Assembly: GCF_025128095.1 (NCBI RefSeq)
Contig: NZ_JAHLYT010000051.1
Span: 45,073 to 109,072, forward strand
From: Synechococcus sp. CS-1328
Lineage (GTDB): Bacteria; Cyanobacteriota; Cyanobacteriia; PCC-6307; Cyanobiaceae
Direction: 5' to 3'
Length of the DNA stretch: 64,000 bases
Shown here: positions 56,643 to 64,000 of the stretch, piece after piece
How the letters are laid out: each line of letters begins with the position of its first letter
Position numbering within the stretch: the first letter of the stretch is position 1
Position numbers and translations under genes: made by a program
The notes under the pieces: model-generated
Told to the model about the DNA's origin: nothing
What the model saw: the letters and a program-made list of their open reading frames with translations, nothing else
The model's database searches: none

Positions 56643-59456
56643 TTAGCACGCCCGCAAGATCAGCCCCTGCCGCTGGGTTCTGGAGGCCCGCAGTCGACAG
56701 CCCAAAGCCTCGTCGAGCCAGTGGATCACCTGCTCCGGCCGCAGACTGCGCCCCTGGGGATCCACCCAGGCCCGGACCGTCACAACCGCTTCAGCGGCAT
56801 GGAGGCCGGCGCCAGCGCTGGTGTCCACGGCGAGGTCGAGCAGATAGGGCCGGCAGTCCCGCTGCCGCGGCCGGCCTTTTTTGTCGGTGTCCGCCCAGGG
56901 AAGCGATTCGGCCTGGAGTACGGCCGCCACTGCCGCCTGCCAGCGAGGGAACGACAAGAGCTGCTGCTCAACCAGCTCCGGGTCTGCCTCAGCCCTGGGG
57001 GCATCAGGCTCCACAGGGCTGGCCGTAAACTGCCACAAGGCCGCCTCCACCTCCTGGGAGAGGCTGGGGCCGAACACCGCCACCTCCCCGACCGAGAGCA
57101 GGCGGAACTCCGCGGGCAGCTCAGCCTGCAGCGCCTGGCGCACCGCCGCCGGATCGCAGGCCTCGGTGAACTCCAGATCCATCCATTCCCCCAGGCCCTC
57201 CACCCCCAGCGGCAACGAGAGCGCGAACTGCAACCGGGGCAGGGGATGAAACCCACCGGTGAAGCTCACCGGCAGACCACTGCGCCGCAGGGCCCTCTCC
57301 AGTAGCCGCACCGTGTCGAGATGGCTGATCAGGGCCAGGGAGCCGGTCTTGGCGAACCCGAAGCGCAGCCGGAACACCCGCTCGCTGGCCGGGGCACGCT
57401 GCGCCTCCAGGGGCGGAATCGGCGGCGGCGCGATCACCACGTTGTGTCCCAGTTCCGGGCCGCAGACACCGCAACTGCTGCAACCGGCGAAGGAACAATC
57501 CGGCACCACCAGGGCCGCCAGGGCCCGTTGCAGATCCTCGGCCAGCCAGCGTTTCTCCAGCCCCGCATCGATGTGATCCCAGGGCAGGGGCTGGGCGCAG
57601 AACGCCTCCAGATCCTCGGCCGAGAGGGCCTCGGCGCTGCTCCAGGCCCCCATCTCCAGGGCCCGGTAGCGACCCCCCAGGCCGGCGGCCTCGATGGCGG
57701 CGGTCCAGGCGGCATGGGTTCGATCGGCCGACTCGAACCAGGCATCGAGACCGGCGCCGGCCCGCCAGGCCGCCTCGAGCACCGGCGCCAGGCGTCGGTC
57801 GCCGCGGCCGACGAAATCCTCGATCGCCGACAGGCGCACGTCTGTGACATTGGTCTTGATGCCGCGCAGCTGGCGCAGGGCGGAGCGCAACAGCTGCTGA
57901 CGCCGCACAAACTCGGCGGTTGAAACGCTGTGCCACTGGAAGGGCGTGTGGGGCTTGGGCGTGAAGTTGCTGATCGTGAGATTCAGCTCCAGCCGGCCCA
58001 GATCGGCGCAGTCGCGTTGCAGGGCGCGGCAGGTCTCGGCGATGCCGAGCACATCGGCATCGGTTTCACCCGGCAGACCGATCATGAAATAGAGCTTCAC
58101 CTTGCGGTAACCGCTCTGCATCGCCGTGCGAATGCCTCGCAGCAGCTCCGCGTCGGTGAGGCCCTTGTTGACGATGTCGCGCAGGCGCTGGGTCCCGGCC
58201 TCCGGCGCAAAGGTGAGCCCCCCCTTGCGGGTGCCGCCGAGGATATGGGCGATGTTCTCGTCGAAGCGATCCACCCGCTGGCTGGGCAGGGTGAGGCTCA
58301 CATTGCGCTCGGCCAGCCGGTTGCGCAGTTCCACACCCACCGCCGGCAGGGCCAGGTAGTCGCTGCAACTGAGCGACAGCAGCGAGAAATCGCTGTAGCC
58401 GGTGCGTCGCATCCCCTCCTCCACCGCCTCGATCACCGCCTCCGGTTCGACATCGCGGGCCGGACGGGTGAGCATGCCCGGCTGGCAGAAGCGGCAACCA
58501 CGGGTGCAGCCGCGCCGGATCTCCACGGTGAGGCGGTCGTGCACCGTTTCGATGTGGGGCACCAGCCCCATGGCGTAGTGGGGCATCGGCGTGGCAGTGC
58601 GGCGCTGGATCCGCGGCGGCAGCCCTGGCTCGATGGGCTGCAGGCTCACCCCATCGGCACCTGGGCCGTAGAGAGCCGGCACGTACACCCCCGGCACCTG
58701 GGCCAGATCGCGCAGCAGGGCGCGGCGGCTGAGGCCGGCGGCACGGGCCTCCGCCACCACCAGGCCGATCTCCGGCAGCAGCTCCTCGCCATCGCCGAGG
58801 GCGACGAAATCGAAGAAGGCGGCATAGGGCTCGGGGTTGCTGGTGGCCGTGGGACCACCGGCGAAGATCAACGGCGGCGCGGCGGGATCATCCAGGGGCA
58901 GGTCTCCCCGATCGGCGGCGCGGATCGGGATGCCGGCCAGCTCCAGCATCGTGAGGATGTTGGTGCCGCCCAGTTCGTAGCTGAGGCTGAAGCCAAGGAT
59001 GTCAAAGGCCGCCAGGGGGCGGCGGCTCTCCACCGCGAACAGGGGCTGCCGCCGTTGCCGCAGCCGGTCGGCCAGGTCAGGGGCGGGTAGGTAGGCCCGA
59101 TCACAGAGCTGAGCGGGAACCGCATTGAGAATCGAATAGAGAATGATGTGGCCGGTGTTGCTCGCCCCCACCTCGTAGACCTCGGGATAGGTGAGGGCCC
59201 AGCGCACCCCAGCCGCTCGCCAGTCGCGCTCCCAGTCGCGCGGCATCACCCCCAGCTCGTTGCCCAGGTAACGGGCGGGCTTGCTGATGCCCAGATCGAC
59301 CAGGGCATCGAAATCGATCGGGGCAGAGCCAGCCTCAGCAGAGACAGCTCCGGCAGACACAGCGTCGTCAGACAGAGCCGTGGCGGCGGGAGCGGTGGAA
59401 GGCACGGCGGGCACGGCTTGGCAGAGCTTGATGCTATGCAGCGCCGCAGGCGGCAC
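56643..59456 (-). CDS. B12-binding radical SAM protein fused to a DUF2344-like domain (TIGR03960 type)
   Basis: This 937-residue protein has three parts. An N-terminal cobalamin-binding-like region lies at about 60-260 ([44 protein letters not shown]). A radical SAM core carries the cluster motif [14 protein letters not shown]. From about residue 700 a C-terminal domain of the TIGR03936/DUF2344 type begins with [34 protein letters not shown]. Between them is a cysteine cluster [13 protein letters not shown] that may bind a second Fe-S cluster. The family is widespread but its reaction is unknown. In many bacteria it lies near rne/rng, as here upstream of rne. Confidence 0.87.
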   Translation of the reverse strand: MPPAALHSIKLCQAVPAVPSTAPAATALSDDAVSAGAVSAEAGSAPIDFDALVDLGISKPARYLGNELGVMPRDWERDWRAAGVRWALTYPEVYEVGASNTGHIILYSILNAVPAQLCDRAYLPAPDLADRLRQRRQPLFAVESRRPLAAFDILGFSLSYELGGTNILTMLELAGIPIRAADRGDLPLDDPAAPPLIFAGGPTATSNPEPYAAFFDFVALGDGEELLPEIGLVVAEARAAGLSRRALLRDLAQVPGVYVPALYGPGADGVSLQPIEPGLPPRIQRRTATPMPHYAMGLVPHIETVHDRLTVEIRRGCTRGCRFCQPGMLTRPARDVEPEAVIEAVEEGMRRTGYSDFSLLSLSCSDYLALPAVGVELRNRLAERNVSLTLPSQRVDRFDENIAHILGGTRKGGLTFAPEAGTQRLRDIVNKGLTDAELLRGIRTAMQSGYRKVKLYFMIGLPGETDADVLGIAETCRALQRDCADLGRLELNLTISNFTPKPHTPFQWHSVSTAEFVRRQQLLRSALRQLRGIKTNVTDVRLSAIEDFVGRGDRRLAPVLEAAWRAGAGLDAWFESADRTHAAWTAAIEAAGLGGRYRALEMGAWSSAEALSAEDLEAFCAQPLPWDHIDAGLEKRWLAEDLQRALAALVVPDCSFAGCSSCGVCGPELGHNVVIAPPPIPPLEAQRAPASERVFRLRFGFAKTGSLALISHLDTVRLLERALRRSGLPVSFTGGFHPLPRLQFALSLPLGVEGLGEWMDLEFTEACDPAAVRQALQAELPAEFRLLSVGEVAVFGPSLSQEVEAALWQFTASPVEPDAPRAEADPELVEQQLLSFPRWQAAVAAVLQAESLPWADTDKKGRPRQRDCRPYLLDLAVDTSAGAGLHAAEAVVTVRAWVDPQGRSLRPEQVIHWLDEALGCRLRASRTQRQGLILRAC

Positions 59457-59551
59457 CAGAGCCGGTGGTCTGCTGTGCGGCTCAGATCAAGGGCCACTGC
59501 CGTAGGACAATCCCGCCAGCGACTCCAGCTGCGGCGCAGCCCTCTCTTGCA

Positions 59552-60778
59552 ATGGTTCAGGTCAACGGCAACTACCTCAAGCTCAAGGCGGGCTACCTGT
59601 TCCCCGAGATCGCCCGACGGGTCAAGGCTTTCAGCGAGGCCAACCCCGAGGCCGCCATCATTCGCCTGGGCATCGGCGATGTGACCGAACCGCTGCCCGA
59701 GGCCTGCCGCACCGCCATGAAGGCCGCCGTGGATGCGATGGGCACCCGCGAGGGCTTCCACGGCTACGGCCCCGAGCAGGGCTATCTGTGGCTGCGCGAG
59801 AAGATCGCCGCCACCGACTTCCAGGCCCGCGGCTGTGCGATCACGGCCGAGGAGATCTTCGTCTCCGACGGCTCCAAGTGCGACAGCAGCAACATCCTCG
59901 ACATCCTCGGCGAGGGCAACCGCATCGCCGTGACCGATCCGGTGTATCCGGTGTATGTGGACAGCAACGTGATGGCCGGCCGCACCGGCGACGCCGATGC
60001 CGCGGGTCAGTACGGCGGCCTCACCTACCTGCCGATCACCGCCGAGAATGGCTTCACGGCCCAGATCCCCACAGGCCAGGTGGATCTGATCTACCTCTGC
60101 TTCCCGAACAACCCCACCGGCGCGGTGGCCACCAGGGAGCAGCTCAGGGCCTGGGTGGACTACGCCCGCGCCAACGAGGCCCTGATCCTGTTCGATGCCG
60201 CCTACGAGGCCTTCATTCAGGACCCGGAACTGCCCCATTCGATCTATGAAATCGAAGGGGCCCGCGAGTGCGCGATCGAGTTCCGCTCCTTCTCCAAGAA
60301 TGCGGGCTTCACCGGCACCCGCTGCGCTCTCACCGTGGTGCCTCGCGGCCTGATGGGCACTGCCGCCAATGGCGAGAAGGTGGAGCTGTGGGGCCTGTGG
60401 AACCGGCGCCAGTGCACCAAGTTCAACGGAGTGAGCTACATCGTGCAACGGGGGGCCGAGGCCGTGTATTCACCCGAAGGGCAGGCCCAGGTGAAGGCCC
60501 TGATCGACTTCTACATGGAGAACGCCGCGATCATCCGCCAGGAGCTCAGCGCCGCTGGGCTGCAGGTGTATGGCGGCGAGCAGGCCCCCTACGTCTGGCT
60601 GAAGACCCCCGAGGGCGTGGATTCCTGGGGTTTCTTCGATCGGCTGTTGAGCCAGGCCCATGTGGTGGGCACCCCCGGCAGCGGCTTCGGTGCCGCCGGT
60701 GAGGGCTACTTCCGCCTCTCGGCCTTCAACAGCCGCGCCAATGTGGAGGAGGCGATGCGCCGGGTGCGGGCCCTGTGA
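59552..60778 (+). CDS. dapL: LL-diaminopimelate aminotransferase
   Basis: DapL (408 residues) converts tetrahydrodipicolinate directly to LL-diaminopimelate in cyanobacteria and plants, feeding lysine and peptidoglycan. [23 protein letters not shown] is the typical start. The PLP lysine is in [17 protein letters not shown], and [16 protein letters not shown] and [14 protein letters not shown] are further family blocks. It is divergent from the radical SAM gene. The start at 59552 excludes an unconserved 29-residue extension. Confidence 0.97.
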   Translation: MVQVNGNYLKLKAGYLFPEIARRVKAFSEANPEAAIIRLGIGDVTEPLPEACRTAMKAAVDAMGTREGFHGYGPEQGYLWLREKIAATDFQARGCAITAEEIFVSDGSKCDSSNILDILGEGNRIAVTDPVYPVYVDSNVMAGRTGDADAAGQYGGLTYLPITAENGFTAQIPTGQVDLIYLCFPNNPTGAVATREQLRAWVDYARANEALILFDAAYEAFIQDPELPHSIYEIEGARECAIEFRSFSKNAGFTGTRCALTVVPRGLMGTAANGEKVELWGLWNRRQCTKFNGVSYIVQRGAEAVYSPEGQAQVKALIDFYMENAAIIRQELSAAGLQVYGGEQAPYVWLKTPEGVDSWGFFDRLLSQAHVVGTPGSGFGAAGEGYFRLSAFNSRANVEEAMRRVRAL

Positions 60779-60861
60779 GTCAGCTGATCTCCAATCCTGC
60801 CCTGCGGCCGCAAGCCCAGGGCGAATCGATACAGTTGGGCCAGGTCATGCTGGAGACCCTC

Positions 60862-61257
60862 ATGACACCTCCTTCCCTGGCGCTGTCTGTGGCTGATGCC
60901 TCCAGGATCCACGTGTTGGATGCTGCCGCTGGCGCCAACCCACGCGCCACCGCCACACCCAGCCGTTCCCCCGGCGGGGCGGCGGTGATCGAAAAGACGA
61001 CGGAGCGGGTGCGCAAGCCCTCCCCCCGTTACAAGGTGCTGCTGCACAACGATCCGGTCAACTCCATGGAATACGTGGTGACGACCCTGCGCCAGGTGGT
61101 CCCCTCCCTCAGCGAGCAGGACGCGATTGCCGTGATGCTGGAAGCCCACAACACCGGCGTGGGCCTGGTCATCGTCTGTGATCTGGAGCCGGCGGAGTTC
61201 TACTGCGAAACCCTCAAAGGCAAGGGGCTCACCAGCACGATCGAACCGGAGACATGA
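60862..61257 (+). CDS. clpS: ATP-dependent Clp protease adaptor ClpS
   Basis: ClpS brings N-degron substrates to ClpC/ClpP. The binding-pocket motif YKVLLHNDPVNSMEYVVTTL and AVMLEAHNTGVGLVIVCDLEPAEFY are clear. From ATG 60862, preceded by GGAG, the protein has 131 residues with a flexible N-terminal extension of about 50. A GTG at 60775 overlapping the dapL stop would give 160 residues and cannot be excluded. Its stop overlaps the next start (ATGA). Confidence 0.9.
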   Translation: MTPPSLALSVADASRIHVLDAAAGANPRATATPSRSPGGAAVIEKTTERVRKPSPRYKVLLHNDPVNSMEYVVTTLRQVVPSLSEQDAIAVMLEAHNTGVGLVIVCDLEPAEFYCETLKGKGLTSTIEPET

Positions 61258-62084
61258 GCCTGGCCGGTGCCGCCGGCCCCTGGCGCTGGCTGGCGGGGCT
61301 GCTCTACGTGCCCCTGCTCTATGGAGCGGGATGGTTGCTGGCCCTGCCCCTGCCCCTGGAGCCAGTGGATCGCCCCCTGATCGGCACCGGCTTCACCCTG
61401 GCCCTGTTCCTGCTCAGCCTGCCCCTCTGGGTGGGCCGGATGTGGCGGCAGCAGGCCCCCTGGACGTCGCTGGGGGTGCTCGGCCCCGCACCGGCTGTGC
61501 TGCGGGCGCTGCTGCGGGGCCTGATCAAGGCCCTGCTGTTGTTGCTGGTCCTCAGCCTGGCACTGGTGCTGGGCGGCTGGGCCCGCTGGCAGGGAGCCGT
61601 GGCTCCGAGCGATTGGATCAACGCCCTGCTGCTGATGCTTGGGGTGGGCTTCGCCGAGGAACTGGTCTTCCGGGGCTGGCTCTGGGGCGAACTCACCCAG
61701 CTGCTGGGGGGCAGCCGCTCGGCAGGCCAGAGGGCCCTGCTGGCCCAGGCCGTTCTGTTCAGCCTGGTGCACACCCGCTTCAACCTGGCTCCGGCTGGGC
61801 TGCTGGCCCTGCTGGGCGGACTGGGGCTGCTGGGCCTGGTGCTGGGCCTGCAGCGCCGCGCCGATGGGGGCCTGCTCTGGGGCGCCATCGGGCTGCACGG
61901 CGGCCTGGTGGGGGGCTGGTTCCTGCTGCAGGGCAGCCTGCTGCAACTGTCGAACCAGGCCCCGGCCTGGCTGGTGGGTCCGGGAGAGGTGGCCCCCAAC
62001 CCGATCGGTGGGCTGGTGGGCTGGCTCGGCCTGGGGGCACTGCTCTGGGTGAGGCGGCGCTGGTGGGCCCCGTCGAGTGGCTGA
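61254..62084 (+). CDS. CPBP-family intramembrane metalloprotease
   Basis: This 276-residue protein has six to eight hydrophobic segments. The Abi/CPBP motif EELVFRGWLW is at about residues 135-144. The second motif with histidine is AVLFSLVH, and a third histidine lies in GLHGGLVGGWF. The family includes Rce1-type prenyl proteases and, in bacteria, putative self-immunity or protein-anchoring proteases. It overlaps clpS by 4 bases, which suggests coupled translation; a link to protein quality control is possible but unproved. Confidence 0.87.
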   Translation: MSLAGAAGPWRWLAGLLYVPLLYGAGWLLALPLPLEPVDRPLIGTGFTLALFLLSLPLWVGRMWRQQAPWTSLGVLGPAPAVLRALLRGLIKALLLLLVLSLALVLGGWARWQGAVAPSDWINALLLMLGVGFAEELVFRGWLWGELTQLLGGSRSAGQRALLAQAVLFSLVHTRFNLAPAGLLALLGGLGLLGLVLGLQRRADGGLLWGAIGLHGGLVGGWFLLQGSLLQLSNQAPAWLVGPGEVAPNPIGGLVGWLGLGALLWVRRRWWAPSSG

Positions 62085-62153
62085 GCGTTCAGCTGAGTAC
62101 CTGCTCAAAGCACTGTTTGCTCAACGCACCGCTTACTGAAGTCATTGCTTGGC

Positions 62154-63752
62154 TCAATGCACCGCCGTAGCGAGAGCCCGCCTCCCCTCCACCGGCGCAT
62201 GCAGGGCCTCCTCCAGGGGAGCGGTGCCGTAGTCGCGCTCGAGCAGGGCCATCACGGTGCGACCGAAATCGGCCGGGTTGCGTTCGAAGGCCTCCAGACA
62301 GATCCGGCCGAAGGTGCTGCCCATCGGCTCGGGGTTCCAGAGCAGCTTGCGGGCCGTCCAGGGGAGCATGCTCATCGGGTCGTAGCCCGGCTGGATCAGG
62401 CCCTGCTCGAAGCCGTACTGCTCCAGATGGGTGTGGGGCTGCAGGCCGATAAAGAAGATGGCCGGCTCCACCTTGTCGGCCCCGAAGATCTTCTCCAGCT
62501 CGCGGTGATAGGCCACGGTCTGGCGGATCGTCTCGGGCCGCTCATCGATCACGTTGAACGAATAGTTCACCGACACATGCTCGCGGAAACCGGCCCGGGC
62601 CAGCAGGCGGCAGTTCTCTAAAACAGTGCGCAGGTTGTAGCCCATGCGCATCTTGCGCACCAACTCCTGGGAGCCGGAGGTGATGCCGATCTCGAAGTAG
62701 TCCATGCCGGTGGCCACCATCAGCTCGGCCAGCTCGGCATCGATGTTGTCGGCGCGGATATAGGCGGCCCAGCGGATGTCGGTCATGCCGTCCGCCTGGA
62801 TCGCCCGCAACAGCTGCTTGGCGTCTTCGATGTAGCGGCGGGCGGGGATGAACTGGGCATCGGTGAACCAGAAGCCGCGCACGCCCCGGTCGTAGAGCTG
62901 CCGCATCTCCCGCACCACCTCCTCCACCGGGTTCACCCGCACCGCCTTGCCTTCGACCACGGTGTAGACGCAATAGCAACAGTTGTGGGGGCAGCCGCGC
63001 TTGGTCTGCACGCCCACGTAGAAATCACCCCCGTCCAGGTACCAGTTCAGCTGGGGCCAGATCGTTTCGATGTAGGCGTAGTCGCAGGCGGTCTTGCTCA
63101 GGCTCAGCGGCTGCTCGTGAATCAGCCCGGGCCTTGGCGCTTCACCCACCACATAACAGCGGTCGCCACTGAGGGAGTCCCCCCGCAGCAGCTTCTCGAG
63201 CAGGGGCTCGCCCTCTCCCACGGATACCACCGTGCCGCGGGGCAGGCTGCGGCCCAGCTGCTCATAGAACACACTCACGGCGCCGCCACCGATCACGGCA
63301 CGGGCCTCGGGGGCAAAGCGCCGTGCCCGCCGCAGTCCGCGACGCACCAGCCGCAGATTGCGCCACAACTCGCCGTAGAAGGCACCCATCAGTCGCAGAC
63401 CGCCCATGGCACCGCGCAGGCGCCGCAGGGGATTGCGGGCATAGAACACTTCGAAGGAATTCTGCAGCGGGTTGCCGCCACGCCCGTCCACCGGCGCATA
63501 AATCTGGATGTCTCGCCAGGAGAACACCAGCAGGGTGGGACGGAAAGCCTCGATCGTGTGGAGCAGCACCCGCTCCACATCCAGCACCGGCAGGGCCGCC
63601 AGATCCAGAATCCGCTGCGGCAACTCCGGGAAAGCCTTGTGCAGATGATCGGCCAGGTAGATGGGCCCGATCGGGAAGATGGGATTACAGGGCAGCCGCA
63701 CCAGCAGAACCCGCTGCTGGCTCGGGGCGCTCCGATCAGGCAGGGTGCTCAC
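62154..63752 (-). CDS. B12-binding-type radical SAM protein
   Basis: This 532-residue protein starts at GTG 63752. The N-terminal 200 residues resemble a cobalamin-binding domain (LLVRLPCNPIFPIGPIYLADHL, VIGGGAVSVFYEQLG, VSVGEGEPLLEKLL). The radical SAM core contains the 4Fe-4S motif TKRGCPHNCCYCVY and then FWFTDAQFIPARRY and GITSGSQELVRKMRMGYN. Related proteins act in modified tetrapyrrole, hopanoid or lipid synthesis; no specific role can be given. Its only close neighbour is the convergent CPBP gene, 69 bases away. Confidence 0.86.
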   Translation of the reverse strand: MSTLPDRSAPSQQRVLLVRLPCNPIFPIGPIYLADHLHKAFPELPQRILDLAALPVLDVERVLLHTIEAFRPTLLVFSWRDIQIYAPVDGRGGNPLQNSFEVFYARNPLRRLRGAMGGLRLMGAFYGELWRNLRLVRRGLRRARRFAPEARAVIGGGAVSVFYEQLGRSLPRGTVVSVGEGEPLLEKLLRGDSLSGDRCYVVGEAPRPGLIHEQPLSLSKTACDYAYIETIWPQLNWYLDGGDFYVGVQTKRGCPHNCCYCVYTVVEGKAVRVNPVEEVVREMRQLYDRGVRGFWFTDAQFIPARRYIEDAKQLLRAIQADGMTDIRWAAYIRADNIDAELAELMVATGMDYFEIGITSGSQELVRKMRMGYNLRTVLENCRLLARAGFREHVSVNYSFNVIDERPETIRQTVAYHRELEKIFGADKVEPAIFFIGLQPHTHLEQYGFEQGLIQPGYDPMSMLPWTARKLLWNPEPMGSTFGRICLEAFERNPADFGRTVMALLERDYGTAPLEEALHAPVEGRRALATAVH

Positions 63753-63882
63753 TCCGATGGGGCTCCGGCGGGGTCAACGGTGGGGATGGGCGGACGCTAA
63801 CAAGCACATCCGGAGGGCGAGGCGGCCAGCCCGGGGACAGAGGGAGGGGAAGCCGCCCATCCCAGAAACTTCATGAACCCCC

Positions 63883-63918
63883 TTTACAGAACCGCAACAT
63901 TCCGTTACGGTCGTTACA
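63883..63918 (+). promoter_or_regulatory. Cluster of TTACA/TTACG half-sites at the right edge
   Basis: TTTACA (63883-63888), GTTACG (63904-63909) and GTTACA (63913-63918) lie within 36 bases in a gene-free stretch that runs to the window end. They resemble HLR1 half-sites (G/T-TTACA), although the 21- and 9-base spacing is not the classic 10. A light-regulated gene starting beyond 64000 on the plus strand would fit. Confidence 0.35.
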
Positions 63919-64000
63919 GGCGGAGCACCGCCGTGGAGGGGTTTCCCTCACCGGACCCCGTCCATACCTCTTCCGGAGCCTTCAGGCCCTGGATTACCAA

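Noticed and set aside
1..64000. Mobile elements, prophage, CRISPR arrays, restriction or toxin-antitoxin systems
   Set aside because: I looked for transposase or integrase motifs, regularly spaced repeats and defence genes. The only nuclease is a lone HNH protein of a common cyanobacterial type.

Overview
The window is chromosomal sequence from a GC-rich picocyanobacterium, most like the Cyanobium / high-GC Synechococcus group. The evidence is photosystem I genes (psaA, psaB, psaI, psaL), NDH-1 subunit N, the circadian Fe-S protein LdpA, a Ycf45-type ATPase, ferredoxin-type glutamate synthase, DapL, an MPBQ/MSBQ methyltransferase, RNase E ending in the cyanobacterial PNPase-binding peptide, and the cyanobacterial order of ribosomal genes. 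Almost all of it is dense core genome. I found no prophage, insertion sequence, CRISPR array, restriction cluster or other accessory island.

Layout. 1-3.8 kb (minus strand): a truncated HAD-like gene, tRNA-Gln, ycf45-like ATPase, ldpA and ndhN. 4.2-21.4 kb (plus): the merged S10/spc/alpha ribosomal superoperon from rplC to rplQ with secY, adk and rpoA, then truA, rplM, rpsI, rpmE and prfA. 21.5-26.3 kb: an HNH nuclease, alanine racemase, tRNA-Ser, a divergent serine-hydrolase / NlpC-P60 pair and a GT2 glycosyltransferase, mostly cell-wall genes. 26.4-32.7 kb: psaI-psaL facing psaA-psaB across a gene-free, A-rich spacer of about 0.9 kb. 33.1-38.3 kb: a lipoprotein-like gene overlapping a CbiG-CobJ fusion, tRNA-Pro, lipA and a small secreted-type protein. 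38.3-45.4 kb: Fd-GOGAT, a phosphodiester-glycosidase-family exported protein and an IscA/HesB-like protein. 45.5-50.3 kb: str operon (rpsL, rpsG, fusA, tuf, rpsJ). 50.5-64 kb: Lon-N-domain protein, tocopherol/plastoquinone methyltransferase, pheA, a DUF1997-like gene, rnhB-rne, two B12-type radical SAM proteins, dapL, clpS and a CPBP protease. The right edge looks like the promoter of a gene lying outside.

How the genes fit together: translation and protein export (ribosomal proteins, EF-G, EF-Tu, RF1, SecY, RNAP alpha), photosynthetic electron flow (PSI, NDH-1), nitrogen assimilation fed by reduced ferredoxin (Fd-GOGAT), and amino-acid, cofactor and wall precursors (DapL, Alr, PheA, LipA, CbiG-CobJ, MPBQ-MT).

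No unmistakable new system is present. The best leads are regulatory. An identical 13-mer (GCGGGGATTGAAC) lies upstream of both psaA and psaI in the direction of transcription. A perfect AT-rich dyad sits between ndhN and rplC. Palindromes and hairpins are placed at rpsL, rpsJ, fusA, truA and secY. The spacer between psaL and psaB is strongly strand-skewed. One exported-type reading frame, next to gltB, lacks a normal start codon. All coordinates and motifs were read by eye; homology calls rest on recognised family motifs, not on searches.
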